Shown piece after piece: positions 1-7,868 of a DNA stretch of 29,917 bases. The stretch's first letter is position 1; each line of letters opens with the position of its first letter. The notes under the pieces were generated by a model. The model saw only the letters and a list, made by a program, of their open reading frames with translations. It had not been told where the DNA came from and did not search any database. The translations under genes and the position numbers were made by a program. This stretch comes from CAYZAK01 sp964476445 (GTDB lineage Bacteria > CG03 > SLGR01 > JAGXOG01): NCBI GenBank assembly GCA_964476445.1, contig CAYZAK010000022.1, forward strand, positions 1 to 29,917, read 5' to 3'.

Positions 1-1
1 A

Positions 2-46
2 AATTATGATACACCATTTGAAGCGTTTGTTGCACTTACTGGTTGA
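2..46 (+). pseudogene. C-terminal tail of a possible IS30-like transposase (partial, cut by window edge)
   Basis: An open frame enters from the left edge and ends at a TGA at 44-46, encoding only 14 residues (NYDTPFEAFVALTG). The TPxExF pattern close to the C-terminus resembles the end of IS30-family transposases, whose last codons commonly overlap the right terminal inverted repeat. The stretch around 29-52 could be that repeat. No left end is visible, so neither the element nor its intactness can be judged. It may equally be the end of an unrelated gene. Confidence 0.3.
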
Positions 47-178
47 ATCCGTGTAATAACTGTATGAACTACAAAAAAAATTTGATAAAGTGGAAAATAG
101 AACAATTAAACTGGTTTACAAAGTTAAAGCAAGGTGTAAAAAAGTAAGGAAAAATAAATTAGTGATGAGTTTTACAGT

Positions 179-207
179 TTGAAGAGAAGTAAATTATTAT
201 TTACAAT
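179..207 (+). promoter_or_regulatory. Candidate sigma-70-type promoter for the phosphonate module
   Basis: A TTGAAG box at 179-184 and a TACAAT box at 202-207 are separated by 17 bases. This places a start of transcription near 214, just ahead of a good ribosome-binding site (AGGAGG at 221-226) for the ATG at 237. The same TTGAA(A/G)-17-TATAAT-like arrangement recurs before several other genes in the window, which strengthens the call. No operator or riboswitch is seen in the AT-rich 236-base leader region. Confidence 0.4.
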
Positions 208-236
208 ATTTTATAAAATAGGAGGTTATAAAAATA

Positions 237-1562
237 ATGAATAAAGAAAAAAAGAGAAAGACGGTTTATGTAGGTATGAGTGCGGATATCGTTCATCCGG
301 GGCATCTTAACATTATAAAAGAAGCAGCTAAACTGGGAGAAGTTATAATCGGTCTTTTGACCGACAAAGCCATAGCAAGTTACAAACGGCTTCCTTACCT
401 GGAGTACGAGCACCGGAAAGCGGTAGTAGCAAATATTAAGGGAGTAAAGAAGGTCATTCCCCAGCATACTCTTGATTACCGTCCTAAACTTAAGAAACTT
501 AAACCCGATTTTGTGGTCCATGGAGATGATTGGAAAGACGGGGTCCAGAAAGAAATAAGAGAGCAGGTAATAGATACTTTAAAAGAATGGGGCGGGAAAC
601 TTGTAGAAGTTCCCTACACAAAAGGGATATCCTCCACCATGTTAAATAAAGCGGTAAAGGAAGTAGGTACCACACCGGATATCCGGTTAAAGAGACTCCG
701 CCGGCTGATAGCTTCTAAAGATATTGTCCGGATAGTTGAATCCCACAACGGACTTACGGGACTTATAACTGAAAATACAACAGTGGAAGTGGATGGGATG
801 ACAAAACGGTTTGACGGAATGTGGGCCAGCAGTCTTACCGATTCCACGGCAAAAGGTAAACCGGACATCGAGGCGGTGGATGTATCCACTAGGATGAACA
901 ATGTCAACGAACTTATGGAAGTAACTACCAAACCCATAATTTTTGATGGTGATACGGGGGGCAAACCGGAACATTTTGTCTTTACCGTCCGGACCCTGGA
1001 ACGTCTGGGAGTATCGGCTGTAATAATAGAGGATAAAGTAGGACTTAAGAAAAACTCCCTTTTTGGGACGGACGTCCCCCAAAAGCAGTCTCCCGTAGAT
1101 CAGTTCTGCGAGAAAATAAAAGCCGGTCTTAAAGCCCGGGTGACTACAGATTTTATGGTAATTGCCAGGATAGAAAGCCTTATTCTTAAAGCTGGTATGG
1201 AGGACGCCTTAAACCGGGCCCGGGCTTACATCGACGCCGGAGTAAGCGGTATAATGATACATTCCAAAGATGATAAACCCGATGAAATCATGGAGTTCTG
1301 TAAAAATTATAAGGATTTTGACAAAAGAGTTCCCCTGGTGGTTGTCCCTTCAACCTACGATACTGTATACGAAGAGGAACTTTCCGAAGCGGGAGTGGAT
1401 GTGGTGATATACGCCAACCAGCTTTTGAGAAGCGCCTATCCGTCCATGGTTGATACCGCCAATAAAATTCTTATAAACGGCAGGGCTTACGAGGCAAGAG
1501 AGAATATGATGTCCATAAAAGAGATTCTCACCCTGATACCCGACAGTAGCCTAAATGATTGA
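237..1562 (+). CDS. Bifunctional cytidylyltransferase / phosphoenolpyruvate phosphomutase (Fom1-like)
   Basis: This gene makes the C-P bond that opens phosphonate biosynthesis (PEP to phosphonopyruvate) and carries a nucleotidyltransferase. Residues 1-140 form a cytidylyltransferase-type domain: HPGH at 20-23, HGDDW at 95-99 and a K-G-I-S-S-T nucleotide-binding segment at 129-134. Residues about 160-435 are a PEP mutase of the isocitrate-lyase superfamily: DGDTGG at 237-242 and the EDKxxxxKNS mutase signature at 265-274, which separates mutases from the lyase relatives. The domain order matches Fom1 of fosfomycin biosynthesis, where the N-terminal domain cytidylylates 2-hydroxyethylphosphonate. 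The start has a strong RBS (AGGAGG, spacing 10). The gene overlaps the decarboxylase gene by 8 bases. Acceptor specificity of the cytidylyltransferase is inferred from neighbours, not seen. Confidence 0.93.
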   Translation: MNKEKKRKTVYVGMSADIVHPGHLNIIKEAAKLGEVIIGLLTDKAIASYKRLPYLEYEHRKAVVANIKGVKKVIPQHTLDYRPKLKKLKPDFVVHGDDWKDGVQKEIREQVIDTLKEWGGKLVEVPYTKGISSTMLNKAVKEVGTTPDIRLKRLRRLIASKDIVRIVESHNGLTGLITENTTVEVDGMTKRFDGMWASSLTDSTAKGKPDIEAVDVSTRMNNVNELMEVTTKPIIFDGDTGGKPEHFVFTVRTLERLGVSAVIIEDKVGLKKNSLFGTDVPQKQSPVDQFCEKIKAGLKARVTTDFMVIARIESLILKAGMEDALNRARAYIDAGVSGIMIHSKDDKPDEIMEFCKNYKDFDKRVPLVVVPSTYDTVYEEELSEAGVDVVIYANQLLRSAYPSMVDTANKILINGRAYEARENMMSIKEILTLIPDSSLND

Positions 1563-2715
1563 TCCGGAAGAATTTTATAGCTGCCTTAAAGAGCAGGGAG
1601 TGGAATTTTTTACCGGTGTTCCCGATTCTCTTTTAAAATGTATTTGCGGGTATATAACTGATAATACTCCCAAAAATAAACATATAATAGCTGCCAACGA
1701 AGGCGGGGCGGTGGCCCTGGCTTCCGGCTACCATACGGCCACCGGAAAGGTTCCCCTGGTTTATCTTCAAAATTCAGGTCTTGGAAATACGGTAAATCCC
1801 ATCCTTTCCCTGGCTGACAAAGAGGTTTATGGTATACCTGTGATTATGATGATAGGCTGGCGTGGCTGTCCTCAAGCAGACGATCAGCCTCAGCATATAA
1901 AACAGGGCCGGATTCAAAATGATCTTTTAAAAGACATGGATATCCCGTTTAAAGTATTGGGCCCGGATACTCGGGACATAGATAATTTCATCCGTGATAA
2001 TTACCGTCTGGCCGAAGATAACAGTTCCCCCGCGGCAATAGTGGTAAAACCGAATACTTTCAAAAAGTATAAACTGAAATCGTGGCCCTGTCCCGAATAT
2101 AAGATGACTCGTGAAGACGCCATAAAGCAAATAATAGATACGGTCACCGAAAATGATATCATCGTATCCACTACCGGTAAAGCGTCCAGGGAGGTCTATG
2201 AATACCGTGAGGCCAAAGAACAGGACCACCGGCACGATTTTATGACCGTTGGCTCCATGGGACACGCTTCAGGGATAGCTTTGGGGATAGCCCTTAATAC
2301 TGACCGTAAAGTTGTATGCCTGGACGGGGATGGAGCCCTTTTAATGCATATGGGAAATCTGGCTATTATCGGAATGCAAAAACCTGAAAATTTTGTACAT
2401 GTGGTTTTAAATAACGGGTGCCACGATTCTGTTGGAGGCCAGCCCTCCGCCGGGTTTGATATTAATCTTCAGAAGATTGTTCTAGGGTGTGGTTATGTTT
2501 CGGCCGGTAAGGTTAAAACCGCCGGGGAGTTACAAAAATCTTTAAAAAGTACGTTTAAAAGGAAAGGCCCGGCGATGATAGAAGTTAAAATAAAAAGGGG
2601 GTCCCGCCCGGATCTGGGCAGGCCTGATTTAACGCCCCGTGAAAATAAAGAGGCCCTGATAAATCTACTCAATGAAACTGGTGACCGGGATAATGGCTTA
2701 AAAATAAAGAGTTAA
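1555..2715 (+). CDS. Phosphonopyruvate decarboxylase
   Basis: A thiamine-diphosphate enzyme that decarboxylates phosphonopyruvate to phosphonoacetaldehyde, pulling the unfavourable mutase reaction forward. The N-terminal pyrimidine-binding part has the catalytic glutamate in AANEGG (E49). The C-terminal half has the ThDP/Mg motif, starting DGDGALLMHMG at 257-267 and ending NNG at 286-288, followed by SVGGQP, a hallmark of this subfamily as opposed to sulfopyruvate decarboxylase or acetolactate synthase. At 386 residues it is the usual single-chain length. Its ATG lies inside the last codons of the PEP mutase gene, so the two are probably translationally coupled. Confidence 0.93.
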   Translation: MIDPEEFYSCLKEQGVEFFTGVPDSLLKCICGYITDNTPKNKHIIAANEGGAVALASGYHTATGKVPLVYLQNSGLGNTVNPILSLADKEVYGIPVIMMIGWRGCPQADDQPQHIKQGRIQNDLLKDMDIPFKVLGPDTRDIDNFIRDNYRLAEDNSSPAAIVVKPNTFKKYKLKSWPCPEYKMTREDAIKQIIDTVTENDIIVSTTGKASREVYEYREAKEQDHRHDFMTVGSMGHASGIALGIALNTDRKVVCLDGDGALLMHMGNLAIIGMQKPENFVHVVLNNGCHDSVGGQPSAGFDINLQKIVLGCGYVSAGKVKTAGELQKSLKSTFKRKGPAMIEVKIKRGSRPDLGRPDLTPRENKEALINLLNETGDRDNGLKIKS

Positions 2716-2753
2716 ATTAAGCAGGTAATTTAAATAAAAAGGTGAATAATGCT

Positions 2754-3650
2754 ATGAACAAAATTATGAATGAAGATGAAATAGATTTAAGAGAGTTGTT
2801 TGGGGTACTGTGGAAGTACAGAATTTTTATGGTTTTTCTTGTGGTAATAATCTGTGGAATAACTCTGGCTGTAACTTTACTTAGCCCCTCCCGGTATACC
2901 TCTTCAAGCCAGATTTTTGTAGATAACGATATTGATGTACATAAGAATATCCTAACTTCTTCAGCGGTTATGGATAGATTGGAAGACTACGGGGAATCTG
3001 GACTTGCAAAAAAAATGGATTTAGAAGTTGAAGGAATAGAGGGAATCAATTTGTTAAATTTAAAGGTTACGGGCTCCCGTCCCGGGGAGGTGAGAAAATT
3101 TGCCGATACGTTGTTGGATACGTATTTTATTTTTACAGCTGAAAAAGAAAGACGTCTAAAGCATGAAAGAATCCGAGAATTGAAAAACAGTATGGACGGG
3201 TATAAAAGAGAGCTTAACCGCCAGTCCAGATTTGTCTCCGTGAAAACGGCCTTGGGGGTTGAAGATATTATTTTACACCTGGAAAAAGATGAAGAAATTT
3301 GGGGCCAGTTGGAGGACAGAGTCCTTATCTCACAGGAGATTAACCCCATTTACCGTAATATTGAGCAAAAAATATACCGGCTTAAGATGGATATCGGTTC
3401 AGTTGAGTATCAGCTGAGTAATCTTGAAAATAATTTGAAAATTTTGGAAGATCCGGATTTAAAATTTGAAATCGGTTCTAGAATAGGGAATATCCGAATT
3501 GCCTCATACAGTTCAAAACCCCAAAGAGAACCTAAAGGAACGGTGAGGAATCTTCTTTTTGCTTTTTTTCTGACCCTGGTTGCTTCGGTGTTTTTGGCTT
3601 TTACGTTTGAGTTTATATCCGGGTATATGGAAAGGGAAAATAAATCCTGA
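2754..3650 (+). CDS. Wzz-type polysaccharide chain-length determinant / co-polymerase
   Basis: An inner-membrane polysaccharide co-polymerase of about 298 residues. A cytoplasmic N-terminus leads into a first transmembrane helix (about residues 24-46). A long periplasmic region follows, with helical, charged stretches and the family's proline-rich segment (SSKPQREPKG) just before the second helix (about 266-285). There is no C-terminal tyrosine-kinase domain, so this is the Wzz rather than the BY-kinase form. A GTG at 2742 is in frame, but AGGTGA at 2740-2745 is placed 8 bases before the ATG at 2754, so I chose that start. It lies between two phosphonate genes, implying that the phosphonate is tied to a surface polysaccharide. 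No flippase, polymerase or glycosyltransferase is in the window. Confidence 0.85.
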   Translation: MNKIMNEDEIDLRELFGVLWKYRIFMVFLVVIICGITLAVTLLSPSRYTSSSQIFVDNDIDVHKNILTSSAVMDRLEDYGESGLAKKMDLEVEGIEGINLLNLKVTGSRPGEVRKFADTLLDTYFIFTAEKERRLKHERIRELKNSMDGYKRELNRQSRFVSVKTALGVEDIILHLEKDEEIWGQLEDRVLISQEINPIYRNIEQKIYRLKMDIGSVEYQLSNLENNLKILEDPDLKFEIGSRIGNIRIASYSSKPQREPKGTVRNLLFAFFLTLVASVFLAFTFEFISGYMERENKS

Positions 3651-3682
3651 AATATTAAGAAAAACGGACTTCCCCTTATATT

Positions 3683-4819
3683 ATGCTAAAAGACAATACG
3701 TATCTGGGCTCCGGAGAATTCAATAAGCTGGAGCGGCTGGTTGAAAAGTACAATCCCACGAAAATTTTTCTGGTCACCGGAGATAAATCCTATGTAAAAA
3801 CCGGTATTAAATCCCGGATAGAAAAGATACTGTCCTCGAAAGAATATTTCAGGCATTACAATTTTAGTTCAAATCCTAAATTGAAAGATATTGTAAAAGG
3901 AGTTCAAAAATTTCATCTTTTTAATACCGACTTGATAATCGGCGTTGGCGGCGGAAGCGTTATGGATACGGCCAAGTTGTTGAGTGTGCTGCCCCCGGAG
4001 GCTGAGGTGATAAAAGAGATAATCACCGGTAAACGGAAAACTCCCTCCCGCAAAGTTCCGTTTATCGTAATTCCCACTACTGCGGGAAGCGGAAGCGAGG
4101 CGACCCATTTCGCCGTAGCTTATGTTGAGGGGACAAAATATTCCGTAGCTTCAGAATTTCTTTATCCGGATTGGTGTATTTTAGATCCCGATCTTACCCG
4201 GACTCTACCGCACCGGCAGAAGATGATCTCCGCTTTTGACGCTTTCAGTCAGGCGGTTGAATCGTACTGGGCCGCCGGGGGGACTTCCTCGAGCAGAGAA
4301 TACGCTGCTGAGAGTATTAAACTTATACTTAAAATATATCCCGAACTTCTTAAAAAACCTTCCGGTGAAATACGTGCTGCTATGATGAAAGCGTCTCATC
4401 TTTCCGGCCGGGCCATTAATATATCTAAAACTACCTGTGCCCATGCATTATCGTATACTTTAACCTCCAGGTACGGGATAGCTCACGGTTATGCCGTAAT
4501 ACTTATACTGTCCTTTTTGTTTAAGAAACATATTGAGGCTTCAGAAAATAGGATAGTTGAAGGGCTTGACTACTCCAGCCATAAGAAAAGAATGTCTGAA
4601 CTTTGTAAGCTTATGGGTACCAGTAGCGGGCAATCATCTGCGGATAAAATAAAATCAATGGTTAGAAAAGCCGGCTTTGATACAAAATTACGAAATCTTG
4701 GGGTAAATAAAGAAAATCTGAATATGGTGGCTGATAAAGTTAATCCTGAGAGATTGAAAAATAATCCTGTACTTTTTACAAAAAAAGAACTTCGGTCAAT
4801 TATTTATTCTATTTGGTAA
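3683..4819 (+). CDS. Iron-type alcohol dehydrogenase, probable phosphonoacetaldehyde reductase (FomC/PhpC-like)
   Basis: A group III (iron-dependent type) alcohol dehydrogenase of 378 residues, expected to reduce phosphonoacetaldehyde to 2-hydroxyethylphosphonate with NAD(P)H. The dinucleotide motif GVGGGSVMDTAK is at 87-98 and PTTAGSGSEAT at 131-141. The metal site shows D186, H254 and H268, but the usual second ligand in the DAxxH motif is glutamine (Q190, in DAFSQAVESYW). The DAxSQAxESYW and AINISKTT segments are, as I recall, typical of the phosphonoacetaldehyde-reductase branch rather than of FucO- or AdhE-type enzymes. No clear Shine-Dalgarno precedes the ATG. It lies 32 bases after the wzz-like gene and is probably in the same transcript. 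Confidence 0.88.
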   Translation: MLKDNTYLGSGEFNKLERLVEKYNPTKIFLVTGDKSYVKTGIKSRIEKILSSKEYFRHYNFSSNPKLKDIVKGVQKFHLFNTDLIIGVGGGSVMDTAKLLSVLPPEAEVIKEIITGKRKTPSRKVPFIVIPTTAGSGSEATHFAVAYVEGTKYSVASEFLYPDWCILDPDLTRTLPHRQKMISAFDAFSQAVESYWAAGGTSSSREYAAESIKLILKIYPELLKKPSGEIRAAMMKASHLSGRAINISKTTCAHALSYTLTSRYGIAHGYAVILILSFLFKKHIEASENRIVEGLDYSSHKKRMSELCKLMGTSSGQSSADKIKSMVRKAGFDTKLRNLGVNKENLNMVADKVNPERLKNNPVLFTKKELRSIIYSIW

Positions 4820-4879
4820 TTAAACTTATTTTTAGAAACTGAAAATAGTTACATGAAAAGAGGGAGGAACAGTTTTAAA

Positions 4880-5290
4880 ATGATTAATAAAAAAATTGAA
4901 TTTAGGGTTAAGAAGGGAACTGATATTAAGAATATTACTTCAAACTTAACAGAATTTATAACAAAAAATAATATTGAAAACGGACAGCTTACTGTTTTTG
5001 TGCAAGGGTCAACGGGAGCGGTAACTGTAATAGAGTATGAACCTAATTTGATCCGGGATTTTAAAAATTCTATGGAACGTATCGCGCCTTCCGATATGAC
5101 TTATGAACATAAAAAAACATGGAACGACGATAATGGCCATTCCCATATAAGAGCTTCAGTTATCGGGTGTTCGGAAACCATACCTGTAATTAACGGTAAA
5201 TTGAAGCTTGGCACCTGGCAGCAGGTTGTGGTTGTCGATTTTGATACTAAAGCCCGAAACCGGGTAGTATTTTTAACGGCTGTTAAATAG
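4880..5290 (+). CDS. YjbQ family protein (UPF0047, secondary thiamine-phosphate synthase-like)
   Basis: A small single-domain protein of the YjbQ/UPF0047 family. Recognisable are the FVQGSTGAVTVIEYEP segment, a TYEHKKTWNDDNGHSH segment rich in likely metal-binding residues, and the C-terminal LGTWQQVVVVDFD strand. Some members can replace ThiE when overproduced, but the normal role of the family is unsettled. An upstream in-frame ATG at 4853 would add nine basic residues. GGGAGG at 4862-4867 lies before the ATG at 4880 (spacing about 12), and the 136-residue product fits the family length, so I prefer 4880. It ends 3 bases before rsmD. Confidence 0.85.
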   Translation: MINKKIEFRVKKGTDIKNITSNLTEFITKNNIENGQLTVFVQGSTGAVTVIEYEPNLIRDFKNSMERIAPSDMTYEHKKTWNDDNGHSHIRASVIGCSETIPVINGKLKLGTWQQVVVVDFDTKARNRVVFLTAVK

Positions 5291-5293
5291 GCT

Positions 5294-5838
5294 GTGTCTA
5301 CAAAAATAATTTCCGGAAAATATAAAAATAGGCGTTTAAAAACTCCTTCGGGTCATAAAATACGGCCTATATCCGGAACAATTAAAGAAGCGCTTTTTTC
5401 TATACTGGGGGATAAAGTAAAAGGAGCCCGGTTTGCTGATTTTTTTACCGGTACCGGCAGTGTGGGTTTGGAAGCTTTATCCAGGGGAGCANNNNNNNNN
5501 NATTTATAGAAAAAAACTACAAAATAGCCAAAATTCTCAGAGATAATATAGAACATATAGGGGCTGGAAATTTCTGTAAAGTAATAGTGACCGATTTTTT
5601 TAGATACCGATCAATAAATTTTTCTGCTGATATCATTTTTACCTCTCCACCCTATAAAGCTAATATATCGGAAAAGATATTAAAATATTGTGCCAAAATA
5701 GGGATTACAGGGAACAATATTATAATTGTTCAGCATCATATAAAAGAAAAAGTAAAACCAGAATTTTATAAACTAATATACCGTAAAAAATACGGTATAA
5801 CTTATCTGGATTTTTTTAGGTTACATGAAAGCACTTGA
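5294..5838 (+). CDS. rsmD: 16S rRNA (guanine966-N2)-methyltransferase RsmD, interrupted by an assembly gap
   Basis: A class I SAM-dependent methyltransferase that would methylate G966 of 16S rRNA. The N-terminal part has IISGKYKNRRL, the RPISGTIKEALFSIL segment and the SAM-binding DFFTGTGSVGLEALSRG. The C-terminal part resumes at FIEKNYKIAKIL after a run of Ns, and its catalytic motif reads SPPY instead of the more common DPPY or NPPY. The two halves lie in different frames only because the 10-N spacer is not the true gap length. Family spacing predicts about 11 missing bases. The gene starts at GTG, 3 bases after yjbQ. I regard it as intact in the organism. Confidence 0.88.
5492..5501. other. 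Assembly gap (10 Ns)
   Basis: Ten undetermined bases inside rsmD. Ten is a common placeholder length. The reading frame on the right side is offset by +2 relative to the left, so the true missing length must be one more than a multiple-of-three match to ten (for example 8, 11 or 14). RsmD family spacing (about four residues between SRGA and FIEKN) favours 11. Confidence 0.98.
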
Positions 5839-5863
5839 AAATATAGGGACTTAATGGTATATT
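5835..5863 (+). promoter_or_regulatory. Candidate promoter for the beta-helix lipoprotein gene
   Basis: TTGAAA at 5835-5840 and TATATT at 5858-5863 are separated by exactly 17 bases. The -35 box overlaps the end of rsmD. The predicted transcript would start near 5870, only about 7 bases before the ATG at 5877, and no Shine-Dalgarno is present, so the mRNA would be nearly leaderless. Confidence 0.45.
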
Positions 5864-5876
5864 TTCATTAAATATT

Positions 5877-7073
5877 ATGTTAAATAAAAAAACAGCTTTT
5901 AACGTCTTAATCTTAGTAGTATTTTTTATAACCGGCTGCGGGAAAGGGGATCCGTATTCGGGTAGATTAAAAGAGGATACTACATGGTCCGGAAAAATTT
6001 TATTAACCGGTGACGTTTATGTTGAATCCGGTGTTAAACTTACCATTCTAGAAAATACTTTAATAAGGTATTCCGAAGAAGAAATTGAATTTGAGATTCA
6101 AAAGTTGAGGGATTTTTCGGGTATAACTGTAGATTTATTCAGCGAAGATAAAATAGAATTAATTATTTCCGGAGATTTGGATATAAGGGGAACTGAAAAG
6201 GAACCGGTAATTTTTAAAGCCCCAAAAAATAATAGAAACAGGGCAGGAGGGATAAATTTTGTGGGGAGTAAAAGTACATCTTCAATAGAAAACTTAATTA
6301 TGCATAACGGTTATATAGGGGTTAGACTTTACGATTACCGGGCTCCTAAAATAAGTTCAATAACTGTTAAAGGCATGGCTGCCGGGGGGATAGGATGCTG
6401 GGATAGGTCAGCGCCCATAATAAATATGTCCGTCATAGAAGAAAATAAATATGGAATAGGAGCTTCAGATCTGGCCGCGCCGGTTATAAAGAACAGCCGG
6501 ATAAAAAATAATAGTGCATCGGGGGTTTTTTTTGAAGGCCAGAGTACCGGCAGACTAATTAATTCTGAAGTTAAAGGAAATAATGTGGGAGTGGCCTGTG
6601 GTTATAAATCTGAACCGCAAATAGTATTTAACCGGATAAAAGCTAACGGTTCAGGAATAGGTTGTTGGGAAGAAACCACCCCGCAGGTAGAGGATAATTA
6701 TTTTTCAGATAATTTAGTGGGTTTATTGAGTTTAGAAAAGACCGCTCCAAAAATATACAGAAATAAATTTAATAATAACGGGAGTGGGATTACGGCCACT
6801 GATAATTCTACCAGTGATATTGCAAATAATGAATTTAACGATAACGGACCGGGTATATTGGTAAAAAATAAGAGTTTGCCAAATATTTCTGAAAATATAT
6901 TTAGAAGAAATAGGTACGGTATAAGAGTTGAAAATTGGGCCAACCCTGTTGTTAAAGATAACTTTTTCAAGGAAAATGAAGTTGGGTTTTTGTTTACCGA
7001 TTATTCAGACCCTGAATACGGGGGAAACCTGTATGAGAAAAACCGTACAGATACCGTGGACAGTCGGTTATAA
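5877..7073 (+). CDS. Lipoprotein with right-handed parallel beta-helix repeats (NosD/CASH-like)
   Basis: A 398-residue exported lipoprotein of unknown function. The N-terminus has a lysine-rich start, a hydrophobic stretch and a lipobox (FITGC), so C21 is the likely lipidated residue. The C-terminal half, from about residue 160, consists of around ten near-regular 22-residue repeats built on an asparagine-containing consensus (x-N-x-[IF]-x-x-N-x-x-G-[IV]). This is the pattern of single-turn coils of a parallel beta-helix seen in NosD-like and carbohydrate-binding/sugar-hydrolase (CASH) proteins. No catalytic residues can be assigned. Possible roles are polysaccharide binding or lysis, or a surface scaffold. 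It appears to have its own promoter (5835-5863) and lies 9 bases before nadK, with which it may be co-transcribed. Confidence 0.8.
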   Translation: MLNKKTAFNVLILVVFFITGCGKGDPYSGRLKEDTTWSGKILLTGDVYVESGVKLTILENTLIRYSEEEIEFEIQKLRDFSGITVDLFSEDKIELIISGDLDIRGTEKEPVIFKAPKNNRNRAGGINFVGSKSTSSIENLIMHNGYIGVRLYDYRAPKISSITVKGMAAGGIGCWDRSAPIINMSVIEENKYGIGASDLAAPVIKNSRIKNNSASGVFFEGQSTGRLINSEVKGNNVGVACGYKSEPQIVFNRIKANGSGIGCWEETTPQVEDNYFSDNLVGLLSLEKTAPKIYRNKFNNNGSGITATDNSTSDIANNEFNDNGPGILVKNKSLPNISENIFRRNRYGIRVENWANPVVKDNFFKENEVGFLFTDYSDPEYGGNLYEKNRTDTVDSRL

Positions 7074-7082
7074 ATCCCCGGT

Positions 7083-7868
7083 ATGTTAACCAATATAACT
7101 CTTATTTATAATGAGGATAAACATGAAGCCCGTGAGGTTGTAAGAGTACTTCAAAAAATTTTTAAAAAGTGCCGGGTAACTGTTAAAAAGGGAATATCCT
7201 GTTCTACAGAACTGGTTATAGGTGTAGGTGGTGACGGTACGGTACTTAAAACGGCCCGCCAAGCTTCCAGCTATAATATCCCGGTTGCCTGTATTAATGT
7301 GGGTACTCTGGGCTTTTTGGGTTTAGATGTAAAACCGGAAGCATTAAATAATTTTATAGTAACTCTTTTAAAAGAAAACTTTCAGATAGAAGAAAGAATA
7401 ATTTTAGAAGCCCGGGTAAAAGGGGAAAAGTTTTTAGCTCTGAATGACATAGTTGTCAAAAATGGGGATACTGCTAGGGTAATTGATTTAACAGTATATT
7501 TTAACAATAAAAATTTATATAATATTACAGGCGACGGAGTAATTGTTTCAACTCCCACCGGCTCAACTGCTTATTCTTTAGCCGCCGGCGGGCCGGTTGT
7601 GTCCCCGGAATTGGAGTTAATGATTGTTAATCCATTGAATCCTCATGCCCTTAATTCGCGTCCATTTATTTCCGGTCCCGGAAAAATTAAAATAATTGGA
7701 AAAAAAAGAGAGCAAGCATATATTTTAACTGCTGACGGTCAAAAAAGTAAAAAAATAAAGCCGGAAGATGAAATTGATATTAAAGTCAGTAATAATAAAT
7801 TAAAGCTGGTTAAAAACAATAGAGATTTTATTAGTATACTCACAGAAAAATTAAGCTGGAGAGTATAG
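7083..7868 (+). CDS. nadK: NAD kinase
   Basis: Phosphorylates NAD to NADP using ATP or polyphosphate; cytosolic. The GGDGT motif is at 49-53, with NVGTLGFLG following and the long conserved GDGVIVSTPTGSTAYSLAAG segment in the C-terminal all-beta domain. At 261 residues it is at the short end of the family, as in many AT-rich bacteria. No Shine-Dalgarno precedes the ATG, 9 bases after the lipoprotein stop. It abuts recN directly (next base), a neighbour pair seen in many bacteria. Confidence 0.95.
   Translation: MLTNITLIYNEDKHEAREVVRVLQKIFKKCRVTVKKGISCSTELVIGVGGDGTVLKTARQASSYNIPVACINVGTLGFLGLDVKPEALNNFIVTLLKENFQIEERIILEARVKGEKFLALNDIVVKNGDTARVIDLTVYFNNKNLYNITGDGVIVSTPTGSTAYSLAAGGPVVSPELELMIVNPLNPHALNSRPFISGPGKIKIIGKKREQAYILTADGQKSKKIKPEDEIDIKVSNNKLKLVKNNRDFISILTEKLSWRV

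Noticed and set aside
614..1082. Overlapping minus-strand open frames (116 and 131 residues) across the PEP mutase gene
   Set aside because: They are antisense to a strongly conserved protein, have low-complexity composition and no RBS or family resemblance.
5294..5838. rsmD as a frameshifted pseudogene
   Set aside because: The frame change coincides exactly with the run of Ns, whose length is arbitrary, and both halves are otherwise well conserved.
6340..7060. Repeat-rich region considered as a CRISPR array or DNA tandem repeat
   Set aside because: The periodicity is at the protein level (22 residues, 66 bases) and the DNA of the units is divergent, so it is a beta-helix repeat and not a CRISPR array.
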